In this document: one piece after another, positions 52,351 through 63,514 of the stretch
Layout of the letters: each line of letters opens with the position of its first letter
Numbering within the stretch: position 1 is the stretch's first letter
Assembly: GCA_037349105.1 (NCBI GenBank)
Contig: JAYJMM010000118.1
Span: 3,653,501-3,717,500, forward strand
From: Limnomonas spitsbergensis
Taxonomy: Eukaryota > Chlorophyta > Chlorophyceae > Chlamydomonadales
Direction of reading: 5' to 3'
Length of the DNA: 64,000 nt
Made by a program: the position numbers and the translations under genes
Notes under the pieces: model-generated
Databases searched by the model: none
Told to the model about the DNA's origin: nothing
The model's input: only the letters and a program-made list of their open reading frames with translations

Positions 52351-53139
52351 CAATGGCACCACGGGAATCATTGATGCCACGGGATTCAGCGTTTCCACAG
52401 GATTCATTGTTCCCACGTGATTCAGTGCTCCCACGTGATTCAGTGCTCCCACGTGATTCAGTGCTCCTACGGGATTCAGTGCTCCCATGGGATTCAGTGC
52501 AGCCACGGGATTTTCAGTGTTGCCACGGGCTTAATTGCTTCCGCGGGATTTGTGATGCCACGCGACTCAATTATACCACGGGATTGAGTGCTTATGCGGG
52601 ATTCAGTGCCACAACGGGATTCAATGTTGCCACGGGATTCAGTGTTGCCACGGGATTGACTAGTGGTAATACGGGATACAATTCTAGTACAAGATTCAGT
52701 GCTTCCACACAATTGAGTGCTACCACGGGATCCAGTGCTTCCACAAAGTTCAATGTTACCATGAGATACAATGCTACCACGGGATTCAGTGGTGCCACGG
52801 GATTTAGTTCTCCCATGGGATTCAATGGCACCACGGGAATTTTTGTTGCCACGGGATTCAATGCTCCCACGGGATTCAGTGATGCCACGAGACTCGTTGA
52901 TTCCACGGGATGTAGTGATTCCACGCGCTGAAGTGCTGCCACGGGATTCAGTGATTCTGTGATCCCGCCGGATTCAGTGCCACCAAGGGATTCTGTGATG
53001 CCACGAATTTAATGTAACCATGGGATTCAGTGTTGCCATGGGAATCATTGCTCCCATGAGCAGGATTGCCCCATGGGAATCATGATGCCATGGGATTCAT
53101 TGATGTCACGGGATTCAATGCTATCACATGATTTAGTTC
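52351..53139. repeat. 18-bp minisatellite (CCACGGGATTCAGTGCTC)
   Basis: Roughly forty imperfect copies of an 18-bp unit, CCACGGGATTCAGTGCTC and variants (CCATGGGATTCAATG..., CCACGTGATTCAGTG...). Occasional 1-2 nt shifts change the reading frame, so the encoded hexapeptide switches from PRDSVL to ATTGFS. Since 18 is a multiple of three, long open frames arise on both strands without selection. Three adjacent copies near 52415-52460 carry the palindrome CACGTG. Related copies reappear on the other side of hAT-2 (from about 55136), so the transposon entered this minisatellite neighbourhood. Confidence 0.92.
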
Positions 53140-53219
53140 ATGACATTACAAGTATGGGCCATGTTGAAATGAAGCTCAGCTATGTCGGCAAATAGAGAGA
53201 CACAGGGTTGTTACCGGGG

Positions 53220-54970
53220 TCAGCCATATGGCCGGTTTTTGCCGGGCTGGGGATTCCTTTTTGGTCGGCTGCGCCGGCCGGGGGGTCTGAGAATGGCCGG
53301 CAGGTGTGGACGGATTTTTTTTTCCACGTTTTTTTTTACATTTTTCTTAAATTGTCTAACAGTGCTCCTAAGCAGGTGAATAAGAAGCAAATCGTCCTCG
53401 TCAGAATCGTAAGGATCAACCGGTGGGGGAGCACCAACAGGTGTCTCAACTAGTTCCGGCTCCCCATCACCATCCTCCACATGAACACCAGCGGCCAAAT
53501 CCATGCCCAAAAGCTGGGTAGTAATACCATTCATTTCCTCGTGTGGAGGTGGAAAACTCGAAAGTGGAGGTGGAAAACTCGAACTCATGCTTGATGCCAT
53601 TGAAGGTCTTCGGACTACAACCCATAATCACACTCTGACAGTAACAAAGACAAGGACCCCTTCTTTGACTCTAAATCACAATCAGGCTCGCCCTCTTCAT
53701 GAAGTGAGGTATAACATATGATGCGGCTTTTCGCAACCTTGACATGCTCGCTAACATGGTGTGGCATGAGGCTATCTAACTGGAGCTGCTTGCTCAAACC
53801 TCAATGGGATCCAAGAGATCTTTAAGAAGGAACAAGGTAGCCACAAAATACTGACTCTCCAACATTTTCAGCATGAGCCTAGCCCACTCTGCGGTTTCCG
53901 ACTTAGCTTCAAGGAAGAGCTGAAACGGCATCATATTGCACGTTAAACAATAATGCATTGCATCCTACTGAACCAACGAGTGGTATTGAATAAAGGAAAC
54001 TTAAGCCTTGTGACATTAAAAGCAGATGCAAACACTTCCCATGCGCCTTGGCGCTTACTGTTGCAGAAAATAAAGTGAACACCTTTTAAACAGGCGTCCA
54101 CTTATTGGAAAAGCTTCAGCTTCTGGACTGAAGACATCACTAAATTGCATCTGTGGGAGACGCAATAGACAGCGAGCATGAAGGGGATTTTTACCTTCAA
54201 TTTCACAGCCACACCGTTCACCCTCCCACAGAATACAGCAGCGCCATCTGAGCAGAAGCCCGCCATTTTCTGGGGATCCAAGCCCAAACACTTGAACAGT
54301 AGAAAAATAACTGATAAAATATCGTCGGCAGTTGAGGCAACTACCTGCACGCAGCAGAGGGCTGCATGGTGGCTGCTAACGTTACGGGGTTTATATACTG
54401 GATGTAGACGAGGAGGTGGTCTTGCGTTCCCACGTCGGTGCTGCTGTCGGTCACATTGTCGCGTAGGATCAGCCGGCCTTCATTTTCCCCTTACATACAT
54501 CTCCACACACCGCCCAGTCCTTGTGCAAGGCTTTGTCCAGCCACTTGGCGAGAAGGCTGTTTGAGGCAGCAGTCTTGGTCGGCTTTCTTGACTGCACGCA
54601 CGATTCGAGATGAAATCGATTAACTTCGAGAATCGAATCAAGCGTACAAAAACGAGTCAATTTAGGGACGCACCGTGTCCACCGGAGCCGCGTTGGTTTG
54701 AGCTGATGTATGAGCTTCGTCAGGCGGTGGGGGACCTTCGCCGGGCTGCGGTGTTGGCTGATGTGCTGCAGACCGCGTTAGCCAAGACATGAGGTTGCCT
54801 GATCTTGTTATCTTCGCAGGAGGTGGGTCTGTTCTTACTTCAACGTCAGGCATCATCTCCATATCGCCATCAAAGTTAGTGTTCGCCATTTCAATGATGT
54901 ATGATTTAGCCGGGGAGCCTTGTGAGAATATGAAAAAAAACCGGCTGACGCCGGGGGCAGAGGCGGCCAA
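53220..54970 (-). pseudogene. Broken hAT transposase gene of hAT-2 (ZNF862/KRBA2-like)
   Basis: Reading on the minus strand from the right end. An N-terminal segment (54970-54662; a likely start is the methionine at about 54889, MANTNFDG) is followed, after a frame change, by 54660-54469 (KWLDKALHKDWAVC). A stretch of about 54465-54340 contains RDNVTDSSTDVGTQDHLLVY, and 54350-54102 carries the strongest signature, GFCSDGAAVFCGRVNGV and CVSHRCNLV. These match the core of animal ZNF862/KRBA2-like and related hAT transposases (D-G-A...G...H-C-x-x-H-R). Further segments include TTRWFSR near 53975 and YFVATLFLLKDLLDP near 53840, then a proline-rich, acidic tail (53600-53220). At least four frame changes or stops break the gene; some could be introns but most look like decay. 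No clear hAT dimerisation domain is seen at the left end. Confidence 0.8.
53540..53586. repeat. 21-bp tandem duplication in hAT-2
   Basis: GTGGAGGTGGAAAACTCGAA occurs twice in direct succession, giving a repeated SFPPP peptide in the minus-strand transposase remnant. A small local duplication inside the decaying gene. Confidence 0.75.
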
Positions 54971-55135
54971 ACCCCCATTTCCGCCGCCGCCGCCTTCGGC
55001 CCATTTCCCCGGCGCCGGCCCCGGAGTAACAACCCTGGAGAGACAACTAAGAAATTAAAGGGAGAAGGCGTAGGGAGAAAAACATAATAACAAGTTCACC
55101 CACGAAACAAACAGAAGCCAAGGCCCGTTTAGCGC

Positions 55136-55200
55136 TACCATGGGATTAAGTGTTGCCACGGGATTTCTAGTGATACCACGGGAATTCTCAGCGATGCCAC
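55136..55200. repeat. Minisatellite remnant right of hAT-2 (in every 1327-bp unit)
   Basis: CCATGGGATTAAGTG, CCACGGGATTTCTAGTG, CCACGGGAATTCTCAGCG and GCCACGTG are diverged copies of the 18-bp minisatellite that lies left of hAT-2. They begin about 90 bp beyond the right target duplication and recur at 1327-bp steps through the array. Confidence 0.8.
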
Positions 55201-55478
55201 GTGCTTACATCCACATGATGCCCCACACTTTATCCACATGCTCCTCATGCATAGACATGCTCACATATTCTCCATCCCTAGGCAAATGTTGATATATTGG
55301 GGACCCTCCGCACGATCTTTTCTCGCTCTATGGTCATGTTTGTGCATGGTGCCCCGTCCTCTAAACCCTATTTGAAGATTTTGAGTCAAACGTACGTTCT
55401 CTAGAGAGTGAGAGAAAGAGTAAGAGGGTTGTTCGACCAACTGATGTTTTAAAATGAGTGATAGGTGTTAATGACCAG

Positions 55479-55552
55479 GGTTGGCAGAGTGGGGATCGAA
55501 CCCGCCACCTGCGTGCCTGCCACGGACGGCAAGTAGACAAACTACACATGTC
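55479..55552 (-). ncRNA. tRNA-like (SINE-type) segment, unit 1
   Basis: On the minus strand GGGTTCGATCCC (55492-55503) is a near-perfect pol III B box / T-arm. Upstream, TGTGTAGTTTGTCTACTTG (55530-55548) resembles a degenerate A box, followed by a TTGCC...GGCAG hairpin like an anticodon arm. The A-to-B spacing of about 26 nt is short for a tRNA. A complete acceptor stem cannot be drawn, so this is more likely a tRNA-derived SINE head or tRNA pseudogene than a working tRNA. Confidence 0.45.
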
Positions 55553-55621
55553 ATGTTTCCTCAATATTTTCAAAATTTAAGAGGTCGGGCATTCCAGATA
55601 TAATTAATACTCATTAGGAGT

Positions 55622-55649
55622 AACTGATAAAATATAACTGATAAAATAT
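55622..55649. repeat. 14-bp duplication at the unit seam
   Basis: AACTGATAAAATAT is present twice in a row at the junction of units 1 and 2 (55622-55635 and 55636-55649) and at every later seam. At the left edge of the array, in hAT-2 at 54309, it occurs once. It marks the breakpoint of the founding tandem duplication. Confidence 0.9.
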
Positions 55650-56805
55650 CGTCGGCAGTTGAGGCAACTACCTGCACGCAGCAGAGGGCTGCATGGTGGC
55701 TGCTAACGTTACGGGGTTTATATACTGGATGTAGACGAGGAGGTGGTCTTGCGTTCCCACGTCGGTGCTGCTGTCGGTCACATTGTCGCGTAGGATCAGC
55801 CGGCCTTCATTTTCCCCTTACATACATCTCCACACACCGCCCAGTCCTTGTGCAAGGCTTTGTCCAGCCACTTGGCGAGAAGGCTGTTTGAGGCAGCAGT
55901 CTTGGTCGGCTTTCTTGACTGCACGCACGATTCGAGATGAAATCGATTAACTTCGAGAATCGAATCAAGCGTACAAAAACGAGTCAATTTAGGGACGCAC
56001 CGTGTCCACCGGAGCCGCGTTGGTTTGAGCTGATGTATGAGCTTCGTCAGGCGGTGGGGGACCTTCGCCGGGCTGCGGTGTTGGCTGATGTGCTGCAGAC
56101 CGCGTTAGCCAAGACATGAGGTTGCCTGATCTTGTTATCTTCGCAGGAGGTGGGTCTGTTCTTACTTCAACGTCAGGCATCATCTCCATATCGCCATCAA
56201 AGTTAGTGTTCGCCATTTCAATGATGTATGATTTAGCCGGGGAGCCTTGTGAGAATATGAAAAAAAACCGGCTGACGCCGGGGGCAGAGGCGGCCAAACC
56301 CCCATTTCCGCCGCCGCCGCCTTCGGCCCATTTCCCCGGCGCCGGCCCCGGAGTAACAACCCTGGAGAGACAACTAAGAAATTAAAGGGAGAAGGCGTAG
56401 GGAGAAAAACATAATAACAAGTTCACCCACGAAACAAACAGAAGCCAAGGCCCGTTTAGCGCTACCATGGGATTAAGTGTTGCCACGGGATTTCTAGTGA
56501 TACCACGGGAATTCTCAGCGATGCCACGTGCTTACATCCACATGATGCCCCACACTTTATCCACATGCTCCTCATGCATAGACATGCTCACATATTCTCC
56601 ATCCCTAGGCAAATGTTGATATATTGGGGACCCTCCGCACGATCTTTTCTCGCTCTATGGTCATGTTTGTGCATGGTGCCCCGTCCTCTAAACCCTATTT
56701 GAAGATTTTGAGTCAAACGTACGTTCTCTAGAGAGTGAGAGAAAGAGTAAGAGGGTTGTTCGACCAACTGATGTTTTAAAATGAGTGATAGGTGTTAATG
56801 ACCAG

Positions 56806-56879
56806 GGTTGGCAGAGTGGGGATCGAACCCGCCACCTGCGTGCCTGCCACGGACGGCAAGTAGACAAACTACACATGTC
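56806..56879 (-). ncRNA. tRNA-like segment, unit 2
   Basis: Copy of the unit 1 segment; the B-box-like GGGTTCGATCCC lies at 56819-56830. Confidence 0.43.
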
Positions 56880-58132
56880 ATGTTTCCTCAATATTTTCAA
56901 AATTTAAGAGGTCGGGCATTCCAGATATAATTAATACTCATTAGGAGTAACTGATAAAATATAACTGATAAAATATCGTCGGCAGTTGAGGCAACTACCT
57001 GCACGCAGCAGAGGGCTGCATGGTGGCTGCTAACGTTACGGGGTTTATATACTGGATGTAGACGAGGAGGTGGTCTTGCGTTCCCACGTCGGTGCTGCTG
57101 TCGGTCACATTGTCGCGTAGGATCAGCCGGCCTTCATTTTCCCCTTACATACATCTCCACACACCGCCCAGTCCTTGTGCAAGGCTTTGTCCAGCCACTT
57201 GGCGAGAAGGCTGTTTGAGGCAGCAGTCTTGGTCGGCTTTCTTGACTGCACGCACGATTCGAGATGAAATCGATTAACTTCGAGAATCGAATCAAGCGTA
57301 CAAAAACGAGTCAATTTAGGGACGCACCGTGTCCACCGGAGCCGCGTTGGTTTGAGCTGATGTATGAGCTTCGTCAGGCGGTGGGGGACCTTCGCCGGGC
57401 TGCGGTGTTGGCTGATGTGCTGCAGACCGCGTTAGCCAAGACATGAGGTTGCCTGATCTTGTTATCTTCGCAGGAGGTGGGTCTGTTCTTACTTCAACGT
57501 CAGGCATCATCTCCATATCGCCATCAAAGTTAGTGTTCGCCATTTCAATGATGTATGATTTAGCCGGGGAGCCTTGTGAGAATATGAAAAAAAACCGGCT
57601 GACGCCGGGGGCAGAGGCGGCCAAACCCCCATTTCCGCCGCCGCCGCCTTCGGCCCATTTCCCCGGCGCCGGCCCCGGAGTAACAACCCTGGAGAGACAA
57701 CTAAGAAATTAAAGGGAGAAGGCGTAGGGAGAAAAACATAATAACAAGTTCACCCACGAAACAAACAGAAGCCAAGGCCCGTTTAGCGCTACCATGGGAT
57801 TAAGTGTTGCCACGGGATTTCTAGTGATACCACGGGAATTCTCAGCGATGCCACGTGCTTACATCCACATGATGCCCCACACTTTATCCACATGCTCCTC
57901 ATGCATAGACATGCTCACATATTCTCCATCCCTAGGCAAATGTTGATATATTGGGGACCCTCCGCACGATCTTTTCTCGCTCTATGGTCATGTTTGTGCA
58001 TGGTGCCCCGTCCTCTAAACCCTATTTGAAGATTTTGAGTCAAACGTACGTTCTCTAGAGAGTGAGAGAAAGAGTAAGAGGGTTGTTCGACCAACTGATG
58101 TTTTAAAATGAGTGATAGGTGTTAATGACCAG

Positions 58133-58206
58133 GGTTGGCAGAGTGGGGATCGAACCCGCCACCTGCGTGCCTGCCACGGACGGCAAGTAGACAAACTACA
58201 CATGTC
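58133..58206 (-). ncRNA. tRNA-like segment, unit 3
   Basis: Copy of the unit 1 segment; B-box-like motif at 58146-58157. Confidence 0.43.
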
Positions 58207-59459
58207 ATGTTTCCTCAATATTTTCAAAATTTAAGAGGTCGGGCATTCCAGATATAATTAATACTCATTAGGAGTAACTGATAAAATATAACTGATAAAA
58301 TATCGTCGGCAGTTGAGGCAACTACCTGCACGCAGCAGAGGGCTGCATGGTGGCTGCTAACGTTACGGGGTTTATATACTGGATGTAGACGAGGAGGTGG
58401 TCTTGCGTTCCCACGTCGGTGCTGCTGTCGGTCACATTGTCGCGTAGGATCAGCCGGCCTTCATTTTCCCCTTACATACATCTCCACACACCGCCCAGTC
58501 CTTGTGCAAGGCTTTGTCCAGCCACTTGGCGAGAAGGCTGTTTGAGGCAGCAGTCTTGGTCGGCTTTCTTGACTGCACGCACGATTCGAGATGAAATCGA
58601 TTAACTTCGAGAATCGAATCAAGCGTACAAAAACGAGTCAATTTAGGGACGCACCGTGTCCACCGGAGCCGCGTTGGTTTGAGCTGATGTATGAGCTTCG
58701 TCAGGCGGTGGGGGACCTTCGCCGGGCTGCGGTGTTGGCTGATGTGCTGCAGACCGCGTTAGCCAAGACATGAGGTTGCCTGATCTTGTTATCTTCGCAG
58801 GAGGTGGGTCTGTTCTTACTTCAACGTCAGGCATCATCTCCATATCGCCATCAAAGTTAGTGTTCGCCATTTCAATGATGTATGATTTAGCCGGGGAGCC
58901 TTGTGAGAATATGAAAAAAAACCGGCTGACGCCGGGGGCAGAGGCGGCCAAACCCCCATTTCCGCCGCCGCCGCCTTCGGCCCATTTCCCCGGCGCCGGC
59001 CCCGGAGTAACAACCCTGGAGAGACAACTAAGAAATTAAAGGGAGAAGGCGTAGGGAGAAAAACATAATAACAAGTTCACCCACGAAACAAACAGAAGCC
59101 AAGGCCCGTTTAGCGCTACCATGGGATTAAGTGTTGCCACGGGATTTCTAGTGATACCACGGGAATTCTCAGCGATGCCACGTGCTTACATCCACATGAT
59201 GCCCCACACTTTATCCACATGCTCCTCATGCATAGACATGCTCACATATTCTCCATCCCTAGGCAAATGTTGATATATTGGGGACCCTCCGCACGATCTT
59301 TTCTCGCTCTATGGTCATGTTTGTGCATGGTGCCCCGTCCTCTAAACCCTATTTGAAGATTTTGAGTCAAACGTACGTTCTCTAGAGAGTGAGAGAAAGA
59401 GTAAGAGGGTTGTTCGACCAACTGATGTTTTAAAATGAGTGATAGGTGTTAATGACCAG

Positions 59460-59533
59460 GGTTGGCAGAGTGGGGATCGAACCCGCCACCTGCGTGCCTG
59501 CCACGGACGGCAAGTAGACAAACTACACATGTC
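59460..59533 (-). ncRNA. tRNA-like segment, unit 4
   Basis: Copy of the unit 1 segment; B-box-like motif at 59473-59484. Confidence 0.43.
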
Positions 59534-60786
59534 ATGTTTCCTCAATATTTTCAAAATTTAAGAGGTCGGGCATTCCAGATATAATTAATACTCATTAGGA
59601 GTAACTGATAAAATATAACTGATAAAATATCGTCGGCAGTTGAGGCAACTACCTGCACGCAGCAGAGGGCTGCATGGTGGCTGCTAACGTTACGGGGTTT
59701 ATATACTGGATGTAGACGAGGAGGTGGTCTTGCGTTCCCACGTCGGTGCTGCTGTCGGTCACATTGTCGCGTAGGATCAGCCGGCCTTCATTTTCCCCTT
59801 ACATACATCTCCACACACCGCCCAGTCCTTGTGCAAGGCTTTGTCCAGCCACTTGGCGAGAAGGCTGTTTGAGGCAGCAGTCTTGGTCGGCTTTCTTGAC
59901 TGCACGCACGATTCGAGATGAAATCGATTAACTTCGAGAATCGAATCAAGCGTACAAAAACGAGTCAATTTAGGGACGCACCGTGTCCACCGGAGCCGCG
60001 TTGGTTTGAGCTGATGTATGAGCTTCGTCAGGCGGTGGGGGACCTTCGCCGGGCTGCGGTGTTGGCTGATGTGCTGCAGACCGCGTTAGCCAAGACATGA
60101 GGTTGCCTGATCTTGTTATCTTCGCAGGAGGTGGGTCTGTTCTTACTTCAACGTCAGGCATCATCTCCATATCGCCATCAAAGTTAGTGTTCGCCATTTC
60201 AATGATGTATGATTTAGCCGGGGAGCCTTGTGAGAATATGAAAAAAAACCGGCTGACGCCGGGGGCAGAGGCGGCCAAACCCCCATTTCCGCCGCCGCCG
60301 CCTTCGGCCCATTTCCCCGGCGCCGGCCCCGGAGTAACAACCCTGGAGAGACAACTAAGAAATTAAAGGGAGAAGGCGTAGGGAGAAAAACATAATAACA
60401 AGTTCACCCACGAAACAAACAGAAGCCAAGGCCCGTTTAGCGCTACCATGGGATTAAGTGTTGCCACGGGATTTCTAGTGATACCACGGGAATTCTCAGC
60501 GATGCCACGTGCTTACATCCACATGATGCCCCACACTTTATCCACATGCTCCTCATGCATAGACATGCTCACATATTCTCCATCCCTAGGCAAATGTTGA
60601 TATATTGGGGACCCTCCGCACGATCTTTTCTCGCTCTATGGTCATGTTTGTGCATGGTGCCCCGTCCTCTAAACCCTATTTGAAGATTTTGAGTCAAACG
60701 TACGTTCTCTAGAGAGTGAGAGAAAGAGTAAGAGGGTTGTTCGACCAACTGATGTTTTAAAATGAGTGATAGGTGTTAATGACCAG

Positions 60787-60860
60787 GGTTGGCAGAGTGG
60801 GGATCGAACCCGCCACCTGCGTGCCTGCCACGGACGGCAAGTAGACAAACTACACATGTC
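60787..60860 (-). ncRNA. tRNA-like segment, unit 5
   Basis: Copy of the unit 1 segment; B-box-like motif at 60800-60811. Confidence 0.43.
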
Positions 60861-62113
60861 ATGTTTCCTCAATATTTTCAAAATTTAAGAGGTCGGGCAT
60901 TCCAGATATAATTAATACTCATTAGGAGTAACTGATAAAATATAACTGATAAAATATCGTCGGCAGTTGAGGCAACTACCTGCACGCAGCAGAGGGCTGC
61001 ATGGTGGCTGCTAACGTTACGGGGTTTATATACTGGATGTAGACGAGGAGGTGGTCTTGCGTTCCCACGTCGGTGCTGCTGTCGGTCACATTGTCGCGTA
61101 GGATCAGCCGGCCTTCATTTTCCCCTTACATACATCTCCACACACCGCCCAGTCCTTGTGCAAGGCTTTGTCCAGCCACTTGGCGAGAAGGCTGTTTGAG
61201 GCAGCAGTCTTGGTCGGCTTTCTTGACTGCACGCACGATTCGAGATGAAATCGATTAACTTCGAGAATCGAATCAAGCGTACAAAAACGAGTCAATTTAG
61301 GGACGCACCGTGTCCACCGGAGCCGCGTTGGTTTGAGCTGATGTATGAGCTTCGTCAGGCGGTGGGGGACCTTCGCCGGGCTGCGGTGTTGGCTGATGTG
61401 CTGCAGACCGCGTTAGCCAAGACATGAGGTTGCCTGATCTTGTTATCTTCGCAGGAGGTGGGTCTGTTCTTACTTCAACGTCAGGCATCATCTCCATATC
61501 GCCATCAAAGTTAGTGTTCGCCATTTCAATGATGTATGATTTAGCCGGGGAGCCTTGTGAGAATATGAAAAAAAACCGGCTGACGCCGGGGGCAGAGGCG
61601 GCCAAACCCCCATTTCCGCCGCCGCCGCCTTCGGCCCATTTCCCCGGCGCCGGCCCCGGAGTAACAACCCTGGAGAGACAACTAAGAAATTAAAGGGAGA
61701 AGGCGTAGGGAGAAAAACATAATAACAAGTTCACCCACGAAACAAACAGAAGCCAAGGCCCGTTTAGCGCTACCATGGGATTAAGTGTTGCCACGGGATT
61801 TCTAGTGATACCACGGGAATTCTCAGCGATGCCACGTGCTTACATCCACATGATGCCCCACACTTTATCCACATGCTCCTCATGCATAGACATGCTCACA
61901 TATTCTCCATCCCTAGGCAAATGTTGATATATTGGGGACCCTCCGCACGATCTTTTCTCGCTCTATGGTCATGTTTGTGCATGGTGCCCCGTCCTCTAAA
62001 CCCTATTTGAAGATTTTGAGTCAAACGTACGTTCTCTAGAGAGTGAGAGAAAGAGTAAGAGGGTTGTTCGACCAACTGATGTTTTAAAATGAGTGATAGG
62101 TGTTAATGACCAG

Positions 62114-62187
62114 GGTTGGCAGAGTGGGGATCGAACCCGCCACCTGCGTGCCTGCCACGGACGGCAAGTAGACAAACTACACATGTC
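62114..62187 (-). ncRNA. tRNA-like segment, unit 6
   Basis: Copy of the unit 1 segment; B-box-like motif at 62127-62138. Confidence 0.43.
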
Positions 62188-63440
62188 ATGTTTCCTCAAT
62201 ATTTTCAAAATTTAAGAGGTCGGGCATTCCAGATATAATTAATACTCATTAGGAGTAACTGATAAAATATAACTGATAAAATATCGTCGGCAGTTGAGGC
62301 AACTACCTGCACGCAGCAGAGGGCTGCATGGTGGCTGCTAACGTTACGGGGTTTATATACTGGATGTAGACGAGGAGGTGGTCTTGCGTTCCCACGTCGG
62401 TGCTGCTGTCGGTCACATTGTCGCGTAGGATCAGCCGGCCTTCATTTTCCCCTTACATACATCTCCACACACCGCCCAGTCCTTGTGCAAGGCTTTGTCC
62501 AGCCACTTGGCGAGAAGGCTGTTTGAGGCAGCAGTCTTGGTCGGCTTTCTTGACTGCACGCACGATTCGAGATGAAATCGATTAACTTCGAGAATCGAAT
62601 CAAGCGTACAAAAACGAGTCAATTTAGGGACGCACCGTGTCCACCGGAGCCGCGTTGGTTTGAGCTGATGTATGAGCTTCGTCAGGCGGTGGGGGACCTT
62701 CGCCGGGCTGCGGTGTTGGCTGATGTGCTGCAGACCGCGTTAGCCAAGACATGAGGTTGCCTGATCTTGTTATCTTCGCAGGAGGTGGGTCTGTTCTTAC
62801 TTCAACGTCAGGCATCATCTCCATATCGCCATCAAAGTTAGTGTTCGCCATTTCAATGATGTATGATTTAGCCGGGGAGCCTTGTGAGAATATGAAAAAA
62901 AACCGGCTGACGCCGGGGGCAGAGGCGGCCAAACCCCCATTTCCGCCGCCGCCGCCTTCGGCCCATTTCCCCGGCGCCGGCCCCGGAGTAACAACCCTGG
63001 AGAGACAACTAAGAAATTAAAGGGAGAAGGCGTAGGGAGAAAAACATAATAACAAGTTCACCCACGAAACAAACAGAAGCCAAGGCCCGTTTAGCGCTAC
63101 CATGGGATTAAGTGTTGCCACGGGATTTCTAGTGATACCACGGGAATTCTCAGCGATGCCACGTGCTTACATCCACATGATGCCCCACACTTTATCCACA
63201 TGCTCCTCATGCATAGACATGCTCACATATTCTCCATCCCTAGGCAAATGTTGATATATTGGGGACCCTCCGCACGATCTTTTCTCGCTCTATGGTCATG
63301 TTTGTGCATGGTGCCCCGTCCTCTAAACCCTATTTGAAGATTTTGAGTCAAACGTACGTTCTCTAGAGAGTGAGAGAAAGAGTAAGAGGGTTGTTCGACC
63401 AACTGATGTTTTAAAATGAGTGATAGGTGTTAATGACCAG

Positions 63441-63514
63441 GGTTGGCAGAGTGGGGATCGAACCCGCCACCTGCGTGCCTGCCACGGACGGCAAGTAGAC
63501 AAACTACACATGTC
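63441..63514 (-). ncRNA. tRNA-like segment, unit 7
   Basis: Copy of the unit 1 segment; B-box-like motif at 63454-63465. The partial eighth unit ends before this point in the unit. Confidence 0.43.

Larger units (their letters stand above)
53195..55045. mobile_element. hAT element hAT-2 with target duplication
   Basis: An 1835-bp element (53203-55037) starts with CAGGGTTGTTAC and ends with the exact reverse complement GTAACAACCCTG (55026-55037). The similarity continues inwards imperfectly as GC-rich CCGGGG/CCCCGG ends. The 8-bp direct repeat GAGAGACA flanks it (53195-53202 and 55038-55045). CAGGG termini and an 8-bp duplication are typical of hAT. It contains a broken minus-strand transposase. 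Its right part, from 54309, is the source of the 1327-bp array, so its right end is also the end of the first unit's transposon portion. Confidence 0.93.

Noticed and set aside
52592..52942. Minus-strand frames across the 18-bp minisatellite
   Set aside because: A multiple-of-three period keeps several frames open on both strands at once, so open length is not evidence of coding.
54789..55058. Plus-strand 89-codon frame across the right end of hAT-2, repeated in each unit
   Set aside because: It is antisense to the transposase N-terminal segment and runs into the GC-rich terminal repeat; a shadow frame.
55361..55573. Minus-strand 70-codon frame in each 1327-bp unit
   Set aside because: It overlaps the tRNA-like segment and shows no protein family feature.
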